A stretch of 64,000 nucleotides of DNA from Bacteroidaceae bacterium (GCA_017429525.1 JAFROT010000034.1:48697-112696); one strand, 5' to 3'. Positions 52,351 to 60,370 are shown, numbered from the stretch's first letter. Notes: generated by a model not told the origin, from the sequence alone. Numbers and translations: made by a program.

Positions 52351-53119
52351 CCACATACCTAAAGACAACGCCCTGCGCCAAGCCCTCAGGCTGCGCGCCG
52401 AGCGGTGCATGGCAGAGAACCCCGTGCCTGCAGACCTCGAGGGCCTCGTCATGCAGCGAATCCTGCGGAGCAAGCAGCAGCCAGCCACGCGCCGCCGTAG
52501 CCTGATGCGCTTACTTCCCTGGTCCATAGCTGCAGCACTCCTCGTCGGCTTCACACTGATGAAGGCCCTCTACCAGCTCCCCCATGAAGGGGAGAAGACC
52601 CTCTCCCCGCTCCCCCGTGAAGGAGAGAAGACCCTCTCCCCGCTCCCCCGTGAGGGGGAGAGCCTCGCTACGCTCGAGTCCTCACGGCAAGTTGGAAACT
52701 TCACCTCACATAAGGAAGAAGGGAAAGTCCTCGCTATGATCCCAAGCATGGAAGAAAACAGCCCCATCCCCGGCAGACCCAGCCCAAGCAGCCCCAACAG
52801 ACCCACCCCCAACCCCTCCCATAAGGGAGGGGAGTTCCTATCCCCGGACAGACAAGCGGATATGCAAGTCCCCCCTCGGGGGGATTTAGAGGGGGCTCTC
52901 CCCTCCCTGACGGGAGGGGTCGGGGGTGGGTCTGTCGGGGGTGGGTCTGCAGAAGAAGCTTCTCCCATTCCGCCCGAGAAACAGGCGCTGGCTGATATCT
53001 ATCTGGCTGAAGTAGCCCTGCAGGTGGCCTATCGTAAGCAAGCCGCAGAGGAAGCCGTGCGCGCCTATCAGGCCGGCATCACCGGCGAAGAGACACGACA
53101 ACCGATCATTGCATTTTAA
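52337..53119 (+). CDS. Membrane protein in anti-sigma position, half composed of palindromic elements
   Basis: This 260-aa protein has a cytoplasmic N-terminus (1-58) with LRQALRLRAERCMAENPVPA, like the FecR-type N-terminal helix bundle, then a membrane helix (about 60-76, LLPWSIAAALLVGFTLM). Residues ~80-205 are almost entirely encoded by X and Y palindromic elements (GEKTLSPLPREGEKTLSPLP, RPTPNPSHKGGE, LPSLTGGVGGGSVGGGS). The last ~50 residues form a helical segment (KQALADIYLAEVALQVAYRK). It is presumed to be the anti-sigma partner of 51790-52350. The frame stays open through all elements. Confidence 0.75.
   Translation: MKQNDHIPKDNALRQALRLRAERCMAENPVPADLEGLVMQRILRSKQQPATRRRSLMRLLPWSIAAALLVGFTLMKALYQLPHEGEKTLSPLPREGEKTLSPLPREGESLATLESSRQVGNFTSHKEEGKVLAMIPSMEENSPIPGRPSPSSPNRPTPNPSHKGGEFLSPDRQADMQVPPRGDLEGALPSLTGGVGGGSVGGGSAEEASPIPPEKQALADIYLAEVALQVAYRKQAAEEAVRAYQAGITGEETRQPIIAF
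52574..52690. repeat. Tandem Y-type palindromic elements, in frame
   Basis: A partial unit and two further units in reverse Y orientation share the AAGACCCTCTCCCCGCTCCC core, followed by GAGAGCCTCGCTACGCTCGA. The core is the inverse of the Y segment at 50132-50264. Confidence 0.88.
52799..52948. repeat. Composite X palindromic element (135 bp) plus 15-bp end duplication, in frame
   Basis: X ends at 52799-52834 and about 52898-52933 face each other across an interior unlike Y. A 15-bp copy of the right end (GTCGGGGGTGGGTCT) follows. Both 135 and 15 are multiples of three. Confidence 0.88.
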
Positions 53120-53147
53120 CACGTTAACGAATAAACACCTTTACGCT

Positions 53148-54296
53148 ATGAGAACGATACAGAAAAGCCTATTGGCTATGACCTTGCTGCTCGCAGCTAC
53201 CACCGCTGCCGCCCAGCACATGACTCAGGACATCGAGGATTGGATGAACTCCAACATCAGTCACGTCATCGACGCCAAGATCGAGGTGCAGAAAAGCCTC
53301 GGGCAGGAACGCGACGTGATGACGGAGGGCAGGCCCCTGAAATGGCGCTGCGACACATACACCTTCACGCTGCCCAAGCGGCAGCGCGCCCTGCTCGAAG
53401 AGATGAAGAAGGCTTTGGAGGCCAACGGTCACGACAACCCCAACTGCTACGGCATCAACAGCCTGACGGCCGGACAGGGCGAGCAGAACAAACGCAACCT
53501 GATGATTGGGGATGATATGAATCGTTATGAAACCATCGGCAAGGACTACGACAATTACCTCAACATCAACATCCTCGACGCCGCCGACACCACCAAGACT
53601 CACCGCTACGCCTACGCCCTCGAATGGCGCGAGGCTGCGAAGGGAGCCCTGGACGTACGCTACATCGTCACCTACGCAAAGATCCCTTCAGCCACGACGT
53701 CCATCTCAGTGCTTGACCTGGGCAGGGCGCGCGTCATCCCGCACAAGAGAATAACGGCCAAAGGCCCCTTCCGCTTTCAATGGCAAGGCCGCGACTATCC
53801 CATTGAGAAGATGGACAGCATCTTCCGCCACGAAAGGCTGAATAGCGAACAAGAGTATGAACGGCTGGACAGCATCTTCCGCAAAAGCAAAGCAGAGGCT
53901 GACCGCATACGCAAAGCCTTTGTAAAAGGCAATTCTATCGTCGCCTGGTCCGACACCCTCGACCACGATACCGACCCCGTGACCGACGTCACCCTGCGCC
54001 TGCAGGAGGGGCAAGACATCACGGCTGACGACCTGCTCTGCAACGACAACATCCTCCTCATCTTCTCGCAGCTGAAGCAGCAGTACCTGGCTGGGCAGAA
54101 CCGCGAGTTCAACGCCATAAGCATCTACAACCTCTGCCGGAAGGCCAACATCTACGGTTTCTTCAACGACAAGACGTCCAAAGAAGAGCTGGAGCAGCTG
54201 AAGCGCGAGGTCACCGAGCTGATCGCTAAAGCCAAAGAGACCTCTGAGAAGGCCTATCTCAGCCTGGCCCTCTCACAACTCATGAAAATCAAATAA
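53148..54296 (+). CDS. Secreted protein of unknown function in the third receptor operon
   Basis: This 382-aa protein has a signal peptide (LLAMTLLLAATTAAAQ) from the ATG at 53148; the frame opens 13 codons earlier inside the preceding gene. The mature part has an alpha/beta region (YTFTLPKRQRALLEEMKKAL, LNINILDAADTTKTHRYAYA, ALDVRYIVTYAKI) and a charged helical C-terminus (EELEQLKREVTELIAKAKET). I recognise no domain. It lies between the anti-sigma-like gene and the receptor and is probably exported to the periplasm. Confidence 0.75.
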   Translation: MRTIQKSLLAMTLLLAATTAAAQHMTQDIEDWMNSNISHVIDAKIEVQKSLGQERDVMTEGRPLKWRCDTYTFTLPKRQRALLEEMKKALEANGHDNPNCYGINSLTAGQGEQNKRNLMIGDDMNRYETIGKDYDNYLNINILDAADTTKTHRYAYALEWREAAKGALDVRYIVTYAKIPSATTSISVLDLGRARVIPHKRITAKGPFRFQWQGRDYPIEKMDSIFRHERLNSEQEYERLDSIFRKSKAEADRIRKAFVKGNSIVAWSDTLDHDTDPVTDVTLRLQEGQDITADDLLCNDNILLIFSQLKQQYLAGQNREFNAISIYNLCRKANIYGFFNDKTSKEELEQLKREVTELIAKAKETSEKAYLSLALSQLMKIK

Positions 54297-54337
54297 CGAC
54301 GCCCTCCCGCAATAAGCGCCGCATGGTATGCGTTATA

Positions 54338-54401
54338 TTAATGTGTTAATGCGTTAAAGCGTTAATATGTTAATCCGTTAATCTGTTAATCTGTTAATCT
54401 G
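54338..54401 (+). repeat. 8-bp tandem repeat (8 units) running up to the receptor start codon
   Basis: Eight units of TTAAnnnG (TTAATGTG, TTAATGCG, TTAAAGCG, TTAATATG, TTAATCCG and three identical TTAATCTG) are followed by CTAACATG, whose last three bases are the receptor ATG. A change in unit number would alter spacing between promoter and start codon. Confidence 0.92.
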
Positions 54402-54406
54402 CTAAC

Positions 54407-57319
54407 ATGTCCCATCTCCCTCGCTCCCTGTTCCTGCTGCTCTGCGTCCTCCTTCTTGCAGTCCTGCCCCTGCGTGCCGACATCCTCAAGGGGCGCATCG
54501 TGGATGCCGAGACAAAGGAGCCGCTGCCCGAAGCTTCGCTGAAACTGGCACAGACCATCGACTACAACGGCCGGACGGCAACAATGGTCATGCACAGCAC
54601 GGCCGACTCCCTGGGCTGCTTCCACCTCAATCTGCGCGGACGCGGCATGCTGGAAGCGTCGATGCTGGGCTACTACTCCAAGACGAAGACCGTGCTGGGC
54701 TTCTCCGAAGACAGGAAAGACACCGTGGACGTGGGCGATATCGAGCTGAAGCCTTCCGAGACGCTGATGAAGATGCTCGAGGTGAAAGGGCGTGCACGAC
54801 GTTTCACCGTACGCGGCGACACCATCGTTTTCAACCCCGAAGCCTTCCACCTGCAGGAAGGAGCGCGCCTCGACGAGCTCATCCGCCAGCTGCCCGGCGT
54901 GGAGGTGGCCGAGGACGGCACGATGACGTGGAACGGCAAACCCATACGCATCACCATGGACGGCGAGAGCCTCTTCGGCGGCGACGACATCGTCAGCCAA
55001 CTGCCGGCAGAGGCCGTGGAGAGCATCAAGGCCTACAACAAGGCGTCGAAGTTCAGCGAGCGCACAGGCAAGGACGACGGCGGCGAGGACATGGTGCTGG
55101 ACCTCACCATCAAGCCCGGCTTCCTCGACCGCTGGTATGGCGACGCCACCGCCGAGTATCAGACGCCCAAGCACTACGATGCCGAACTCAGCATGAACCG
55201 CCTCTCGAAGACCGACCCCGCCATGTTCTTCGTCGATGCCAACAACGTGGACAAGCAGCATCACCGCTCCATGAACGGAGGATGGAGCAGCTGGAGCAAC
55301 GGCTACGGGCAGGGGCAGAGCGCGGCCGGCGGCTACCAGCACAACTGGAACCGCGAGGAAGGCAAGCAGAAGCTGAGCAACCACTACAGCGTCAGCGGAG
55401 GCCTCTCGCACTTCGACCGCTGGAACAACACGCGCATCGAGACGGAGAACTTCCTCGAAGAAGCCGACGTGAAGCGCACCTACACCGAGAAGTACAACCG
55501 CAACCACGACCTCAGCCCCAACCTCAGCACCTATTTCATCTGGGACCCTGACACGCTGAACACCTTCCACTTCGAAGCCAATGCCGACTTCTCACGCAAA
55601 CGCTCCAACGGCCACACCGACACCGAGCAGGAAGGGCTGCTGCGACAGCTCACGCGCCGCAACGGCGAAGGCCACGAAGTACGCTTCAGTAGTGAAGGCA
55701 CCTGGTACCACTTCATGAAGGGCGATGCCGAACTCGGCGCCAGCTACAAGATCAGCTACACCAACAGCGAGGACGAGCAATGGACGGAAAGGGAAATAAG
55801 ACCTGAAAGACCCACCCTCGACCCCTCCCGTGAGGGAGGGGAGTTGGCTGGCGCGCAGCTTTCGAGCGATAGCGAGGCTCTCCCTCTCAAGGGGGAGCGG
55901 GGAGAGGGGCTTCTCCCCTCCCTGACGGGAGGGGGCGGGGGTGGGTCTTTCACCCAATACTCCCGCACCCCCTCCACCGCCTTCTCCCTCAGCGCTGAAG
56001 GCCACTACAAGCAATGGCTCGCGAAGCGGTGGCTCTTGGGCACCACCTACGAGTTCAGCTACAAGCGCAACCGCAGCCGTCAGCACTTCGAGACCGACGG
56101 CACGGCCGACGCCGCCAACAGCTATCGCGACCACAACAACCTCCTCAGCCACGGCCTCAACCTTAGCTCAACCGTCGACCTCAGTCCCGTGAAGATCATG
56201 CCGAGCCTCAAAGCCTACTGGCAACGCGAGCATCAGGACTACCAGCGCGGACAGCTCGATACTACAGCCACACGCCGCCGGCTGCTGCTTACGCCCTCGG
56301 TGCGCATGACGTGGAAGATGGCCAAGACCATCGGCTTGGAGCTTAACTACAGCCACGCCACCACGCAGCCCTCGCTCATCAGCACCCTGGCCTACCGCGA
56401 CCTGACCGACCCGCTCTACATCACCGAGGGCAACCCACGCCTGCGCGACACCCACACCCACAACGCACGCCTGAACTTCAACACCGTGCTGGCTCGCCAG
56501 CAGCTCTCGCTCAGCTTCAGCGCCGACTACAAACAGAGCGACCGCGAGACGCGCACTGCCCTCACCTACCAACCCACTACGGGCATATACACCAGCCGCC
56601 CCGAGAACGTGCGAGGCACGCAGGCATGGACCTTCCGCCTGAACTACGACCAAGGCCTGGGCGAAATCGTCCGCCTGCAGAACGACCTGAGCCTCACGAC
56701 CGAGCAGAGCTACGCCCTCCTCACACAGATCTTAGCCTCAACTCCAGCCGTCCCGTCTCTTCAGCTGCCATTCTATGGCAGCCCTCCTCCTGCAAGCGAT
56801 GGCTCTGTCATCGCATCTCCCCTCCCCCTCGACGGAGGCGGGGATGGGTCTTCCTCCCTCAACCGCCGCCGCCAGCTCCGCCTCACCGAGCGCCTCACCG
56901 TCTCTGCCGACTGGAGCTGGCTGAAGCTCTCCGCCTTCGGCGAGCTCTCGCCCAACCGCCTGCGCTTCTCTGTCTCGGACGAGCAAAACACCACCCTCTG
57001 GCAGAACCGTTTCGGCCTGCGCGGCGAAGCCACCTGGCGTCAGTTCGTCTTCGAAAGCTCACTGACCGAACAGATGTACGACGGCTACACCATAGCGAGC
57101 ATGAACCGCAACCTCCTCGTCTGGGACGCCTCCGCCACCTGGAAGTTCCTCAAGAACAAGGCGCGCCTCAAGCTGGAGCTGAACGACATCCTCAACGCCA
57201 AGGACGGCAAGTACATCAGCCAGAGTGCCTACCAGCAGACCGTCACCCGCCGCGACTTCCGCCACCACTACATCAGCCTCAGCTTCACCTACCACCTCGA
57301 TGCAAAGACGAAAGAGTGA
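54407..57319 (+). CDS. Outer-membrane beta-barrel receptor, CarboxypepD_reg N-terminus, with in-frame palindromic elements
   Basis: This 970-aa protein has a signal peptide (LFLLLCVLLLAVLPLRA). Next are a regulatory-like domain (LKGRIVDAETKEPLPEASLK), a plug-like region (LDELIRQLPGVEVAEDGTMT, RITMDGESLFGGDDIVSQLP, KAYNKASKFSERTGKDDGGE) and a barrel ending YISLSFTYHLDAKTKE. It is related to the receptors at 44294 and 48239 but lacks the STN domain of the latter. A 141-bp composite element (55808-55948) inserts 47 residues and a solo X element (56817-56851) about 12. Expression may depend on the 8-bp tandem repeats before the ATG. The substrate is unknown. Confidence 0.87.
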   Translation: MSHLPRSLFLLLCVLLLAVLPLRADILKGRIVDAETKEPLPEASLKLAQTIDYNGRTATMVMHSTADSLGCFHLNLRGRGMLEASMLGYYSKTKTVLGFSEDRKDTVDVGDIELKPSETLMKMLEVKGRARRFTVRGDTIVFNPEAFHLQEGARLDELIRQLPGVEVAEDGTMTWNGKPIRITMDGESLFGGDDIVSQLPAEAVESIKAYNKASKFSERTGKDDGGEDMVLDLTIKPGFLDRWYGDATAEYQTPKHYDAELSMNRLSKTDPAMFFVDANNVDKQHHRSMNGGWSSWSNGYGQGQSAAGGYQHNWNREEGKQKLSNHYSVSGGLSHFDRWNNTRIETENFLEEADVKRTYTEKYNRNHDLSPNLSTYFIWDPDTLNTFHFEANADFSRKRSNGHTDTEQEGLLRQLTRRNGEGHEVRFSSEGTWYHFMKGDAELGASYKISYTNSEDEQWTEREIRPERPTLDPSREGGELAGAQLSSDSEALPLKGERGEGLLPSLTGGGGGGSFTQYSRTPSTAFSLSAEGHYKQWLAKRWLLGTTYEFSYKRNRSRQHFETDGTADAANSYRDHNNLLSHGLNLSSTVDLSPVKIMPSLKAYWQREHQDYQRGQLDTTATRRRLLLTPSVRMTWKMAKTIGLELNYSHATTQPSLISTLAYRDLTDPLYITEGNPRLRDTHTHNARLNFNTVLARQQLSLSFSADYKQSDRETRTALTYQPTTGIYTSRPENVRGTQAWTFRLNYDQGLGEIVRLQNDLSLTTEQSYALLTQILASTPAVPSLQLPFYGSPPPASDGSVIASPLPLDGGGDGSSSLNRRRQLRLTERLTVSADWSWLKLSAFGELSPNRLRFSVSDEQNTTLWQNRFGLRGEATWRQFVFESSLTEQMYDGYTIASMNRNLLVWDASATWKFLKNKARLKLELNDILNAKDGKYISQSAYQQTVTRRDFRHHYISLSFTYHLDAKTKE
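55808..55948. repeat. Composite 141-bp palindromic element, in frame, opposite internal orientation
   Basis: It has the same ends as 51086-51226 (starts AGACCCACCCTCGACCCCTC) and exactly the same length, but the Y core and its flank are reversed. It encodes RPTLDPSREGGE to LPSLTGGGGGGS. Confidence 0.92.
56817..56851. repeat. Solo X-type palindromic element, diverged
   Basis: 35 bp starting CTCCCCTCCCCCTCGACGGA and ending GGATGGGTCT. It encodes SPLPLDGGGDGS within the barrel region. Confidence 0.75.
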
Positions 57320-57405
57320 TTGCTTGATTTCAATAAAGCAGTTAGTAAACGAGAGTCCTATAGGCATATTAGCCCCGCTACATCGTGATGATGCAGCGGG
57401 GCTTT
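57318..57405 (+). repeat. Conserved 3' element and terminator after receptor gene, copy 3
   Basis: GCTTGATTTCAATAAAGCAG, then TTAGTAAACGAGAGTCCTAT, then a hairpin (AGCCCCGCTACAT with ATGCAGCGGGGCT) and TTTT. Nearly identical to copy 2 at 51595. Confidence 0.9.
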
Positions 57406-57409
57406 TAAT

Positions 57410-57497
57410 CACGTCCATTCGCATTGCCTTTCACGTCCATTCGCGTCGCCTTTCGCGTCTATTCGCGAAGGGCCTCACGTCTGTTCGCATAGCCATG
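57410..57497 (+). repeat. 22-bp tandem repeats, locus B (4 units)
   Basis: Four units of exactly 22 bp with a CACGTCCATTCGCGTCGCCT-like consensus. Same family as 30598-30740 (reverse) and the degenerate array at 3595-3726. Confidence 0.85.
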
Positions 57498-57513
57498 AGC
57501 GACTATACGTGTT

Positions 57514-57539
57514 CGTTATTCGGTCGTGACCGAATAACG
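57514..57539. repeat. 26-bp palindrome, second copy
   Basis: Half-site CGTTATTCGGTCG with its reverse complement, one central mismatch. Identical outer 12 bases on each side to 3727-3752. Confidence 0.9.
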
Positions 57540-57705
57540 AAGTTCTCTATATCCATTGATGAATTCTGCCAGTCGACTTGCGCTTCATGACCGGGGCATT
57601 CCCCTCTGTTGTCCCGTCGACCAGCCTCCATACTTCAGTCAACGCATTCTCGTCTTCTATATCTCTATACGCGCGTGCGCGCACGTAAAAAGTTTCGCGA
57701 GCACC

Positions 57706-57810
57706 TACACTTTAGCACTCTTCTACACTTATTTAAATGATTATCAAATAAATAACTACTTCGAAAACGGTGCAGTTTAGGTGCAATTTAGGGTGTAAGA
57801 GTGTAGCTTG
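57706..57810 (+). repeat. 105-bp iteron-like unit, solo copy
   Basis: The outer TACACTTTAGCACTCTT (57706-57722) is identical to the virE arms. Then 45 nt of unrelated sequence, then a diverged 43-bp block (GGTGCAGTTTA, GGTGCAATTTA, GGGTGTAAGA, GTGTAGCTT). Spacing and total length equal those of the two virE copies. Confidence 0.9.
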
Positions 57811-57881
57811 ATAACGAAAACGATAACGAAAACGATAACGAAAACGATAACGTTAACGATAACGGTAACGATAACGATAAC
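57810..57881 (+). repeat. 12-bp tandem repeat (6 units of GATAACGNNAAC type)
   Basis: Three GATAACGAAAAC units are followed by GATAACGTTAAC, GATAACGGTAAC and GATAACGATAAC. It abuts the 105-bp unit; nothing is encoded. Confidence 0.9.
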
Positions 57882-57981
57882 GAAAGCTACTTGTCAACTA
57901 GAATCCGCTTGTCCGCTCTAATTCTGCTTGCTTCGCTCTGCGAAAAGCTTGTTGTCTGCGTAAAAGCTATCGGAATAAGGC

Positions 57982-58884
57982 TCAGTACTTGATGTTGAGT
58001 TCTCTCAGTATGTCGGAGATCTGCTCCATGGTGGTGAGTCGCGTGGGCACGAGGGGCAGGCGCAGCTGGTTCTCAATCATGCCCATGGCATGAAGCATGG
58101 CTTTGACGCCTGCGGGATTGCCGTCTACGAAAAGTAGTTTAAACAACTCGGCAAACTGATGGTGGATGTGGAGGGCAGGCTCGTAGTCGCCACGAAGAGC
58201 CAGGCGCACCATCCGTGAGAACTCGCGGGGCAGGGCGTTGCCGATAACGGAGATGACGCCTACGGCGCCGAGCGTGATGAGTGGGAAAGTGATGCCGTCG
58301 TCGCCCGAGATGACATCGAAGCCGCTGGGCTTGTGCTTGATGATGTCGTCCATTTGGGTGATATTGCCGCTGGCCTCCTTGATGGCTACGATATTGTCGA
58401 AGTCGCGCGCCAGGCGCAGCGTCGTCTCGGCCGTCATGTTGACCCCCGTGCGCCCGGGAACGTTATAGAGGACTACGGGCACGGGCGAGGCCTGTGCGAT
58501 GGCGCGGAAGTGCTGGTAGAGGCCTTCCTGCGAGGGCTTGTTGTACATCGGGCAGACAGAGAGCACGCCGTCGATGCCCGTCCAGTCGGTCTGCTCGAGT
58601 TCGGCGACGATGGCTGCCGTGCAGTTGCCTCCGCAGCCCATCAAGAGGGGCACGCGCCCGCCTACGCGCTCTACGAGCAGGCGCTTCAGGTAATGCTTCT
58701 CGTCGGCCGTCAGCGTGGGCGTCTCGGCCGTTGTTCCCATGATGCAAAGGAAATCGGCTCCGCTGCCGATCTGGTATTCTACGAGGCGTATGAGGGCCTC
58801 CTCGTCGATGGAGCCGTCGGCGCGGAAGGGCGTTATGAGTGCTACGCCCATCCCATGGAACTTATTTTGTGCTTTTTGTGCCAT
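57982..58884 (-). CDS. dapA: 4-hydroxy-tetrahydrodipicolinate synthase
   Basis: This 300-aa enzyme condenses pyruvate with aspartate semialdehyde in lysine and diaminopimelate synthesis. The TIM-barrel sequence shows the pyruvate-binding IMGTTAETPTLTADE (Thr51, Thr52), Tyr140 in VVLYNVPGRTGVNM and the Schiff-base Lys169 in IVAIKEASGNI. The length is normal. I chose the ATG at 58884 (MAQKAQNKFHGMG); the longer open frame upstream overlaps the deaminase gene in another frame. It lies 20 nt after the deaminase stop. Confidence 0.97.
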   Translation of the reverse strand: MAQKAQNKFHGMGVALITPFRADGSIDEEALIRLVEYQIGSGADFLCIMGTTAETPTLTADEKHYLKRLLVERVGGRVPLLMGCGGNCTAAIVAELEQTDWTGIDGVLSVCPMYNKPSQEGLYQHFRAIAQASPVPVVLYNVPGRTGVNMTAETTLRLARDFDNIVAIKEASGNITQMDDIIKHKPSGFDVISGDDGITFPLITLGAVGVISVIGNALPREFSRMVRLALRGDYEPALHIHHQFAELFKLLFVDGNPAGVKAMLHAMGMIENQLRLPLVPTRLTTMEQISDILRELNIKY

Positions 58885-58904
58885 TGGTGTATGTCGTGTC
58901 AGTG

Positions 58905-59372
58905 TTAGTATTCTACTTTGTCGGCTTTCTGGCGCCAGGCCTCGAAAGCGGCGAGGGCTTCGTCGGGCAGGAGGGCCGTCATCTGCTTCTCTCGCTCCTC
59001 GACGGGAACAGCCAGTTCGCGGTAGATGAAGGCGTCGTCGAAGTTGATGGCGGCCGCGTCGTGCTGGTTGGCACCGTAATAGATGCGGTCGAGGTGAGCC
59101 CAGTAGATAGCTCCCAGGCACATAGGGCACGGCTCGCATGAGGTATAGATCTCGCAGCCCGTGAGGTCGAAGGTCTGCAGCTGGCTGCAGGCTGTCCGTA
59201 TGGCCGACACTTCGGCGTGGGCCGTGGGGTCGTAGTTGGCGGTGACGCGGTTTACGCCTTCGGCAACGATCTCGCCGTCGCGGGCTATGACGGCTCCGAA
59301 GGGGCCGCCGCCGTTGGCTACATTCTCTACTGCGAGCGCGATGGCCCGGCGCATGAGTTCTTCTTTTGTCAT
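58905..59372 (-). CDS. Nucleoside/guanine deaminase family protein
   Basis: This 155-aa zinc-dependent cytidine-deaminase-fold enzyme has zinc ligands at His52 in PTAHAEVSAIR (with catalytic Glu54) and Cys82/Cys85 in SCEPCPMCLGAIYWA. The C-terminal DDAFIYRELAVPVEERE and overall pattern fit guanine deaminase (GuaD-like) better than the tRNA adenosine deaminase TadA, but the substrate cannot be settled by eye. It is probably transcribed with dapA. Confidence 0.93.
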   Translation of the reverse strand: MTKEELMRRAIALAVENVANGGGPFGAVIARDGEIVAEGVNRVTANYDPTAHAEVSAIRTACSQLQTFDLTGCEIYTSCEPCPMCLGAIYWAHLDRIYYGANQHDAAAINFDDAFIYRELAVPVEEREKQMTALLPDEALAAFEAWRQKADKVEY

Positions 59373-59464
59373 TTGGGGAAGTTAAAGGGGGGATTTAACG
59401 GGGAGCCCTTCACGAAGCAAAGCGAGCAAAGGTCGGGCGAAAGAAGGGAGCCTCTTTCTTCTGG

Positions 59465-59938
59465 CTAAGCTTCCTTCTTGAAGAAGTAGACGAAGGTGGC
59501 TACGCCCTCGAGGGCTGTCTTACCCGTCTCCTTGATTTCGATCTTGAAACGGATGCTCATGCGGATGGCGCCGCGCAGGTTGGCCAGCGACTCCATGAAG
59601 GTGGTCATGCGCACGCTCTGGCCTGAGAGCACAGGTTGGCCGAATTTCATCTTATCCATTCCGTAGTTGACCAGTCGCTCGAGGTTGTTGACCTTGATGA
59701 TCTGGTCCCAGAGGTAGGGGAGGAGGGAGAGCGTCAGGTAGCCATGGGCGATGGTCTGCCCGAAGGGACTTTCGGCCTTGCAGCGCTGCTCGTCGACGTG
59801 GATCCACTGGTGGTCCAGCGTGGCATCGGCGAACATGTTGATGCGATCTTGGTTGACGTCGACGTAGTCAGATGTTCCGATTTCCTTGCCGAGGAGTTTC
59901 TCGAAATCCTCGTAGCTATTGATGATGACTTGGCTCAT
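59465..59938 (-). CDS. MaoC-like (R)-hydratase / dehydratase
   Basis: This 157-aa hot-dog-fold protein has the hydratase motif FADATLDHQWIHVDEQRCKA, followed by SPFGQTIAHGYLTLSLLPYL, with the conserved Asp/His pair. Such enzymes hydrate trans-2-enoyl-CoA to (R)-3-hydroxyacyl-CoA. The ATG at 59938 follows a TACTTTTG box on the minus strand (59966-59973); an upstream extension would precede that promoter. It stands alone between the deaminase and the kdsA transcript. Confidence 0.92.
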   Translation of the reverse strand: MSQVIINSYEDFEKLLGKEIGTSDYVDVNQDRINMFADATLDHQWIHVDEQRCKAESPFGQTIAHGYLTLSLLPYLWDQIIKVNNLERLVNYGMDKMKFGQPVLSGQSVRMTTFMESLANLRGAIRMSIRFKIEIKETGKTALEGVATFVYFFKKEA

Positions 59939-60025
59939 GATGTAAAGTATTTCTTGAATTCGGCTGCAAAAGTACTGCTTTTTGTCCAATTCTGCGGCAT
60001 CTTTGCCGCTTTTTTGCACGAAAAC

Positions 60026-60056
60026 TTGTGAGAGCGACCAAAATCGCTTACTTTTG
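60026..60056 (+). promoter_or_regulatory. Promoter of the kdsA-kdsD transcript
   Basis: TTG at 60026-60028, 20 nt, TACTTTTG at 60049-60056. It is rightward and is the only consensus-like promoter before kdsA. Confidence 0.6.
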
Positions 60057-60300
60057 CAGCCCAAATGGAGTGCTGATGCACTACTTTCAGTGTCAAAATA
60101 GGAACTGCTCGATGATTTTATGATTTGCTCGAATTCCTAAAAGGTCAAGCGTTCCTTTTTCACAAGTGTGTAGCGTCGCTTTGCGCCGAGCGGGGCCGAG
60201 CGCTCGCCGAAGGCGATACTAAACAAGGGATTGCGCTTTGCGCGAGAACATCATCTAATAACAAAATCTGACAAAGATGTTTTGACGAGGAAAGTCAATC

Positions 60301-60370
60301 AACTTGTCAACTGAAACCAACTTGTCAACTAAAACAAAATTGTCAACTGAAACCAAATTGTCAACAAAAG
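60301..60370 (+). repeat. 18-bp tandem repeats just upstream of kdsA (about 4 units)
   Basis: Units of AACTTGTCAACTGAAACC and close variants. Because 18 is divisible by three the frame stays open into kdsA (LSTETNLSTKTKLSTETK), but there is no ATG for this extension. The last unit ends 8 nt before the ATG. Confidence 0.9.

Larger units (their letters stand above)
57406..57981. other. Repeat-rich non-coding region, remnant or solo copy of the virE-flanking module
   Basis: No gene is seen in 576 bp. In order: 22-bp repeats (57410-57497), 26-bp palindrome (57514-57539), alternating GC block (57669-57685), 105-bp iteron unit (57706-57810), 12-bp tandem repeats (57810-57881). The order matches 3.6-4.05 kb, but no virE follows. 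Confidence 0.85.
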
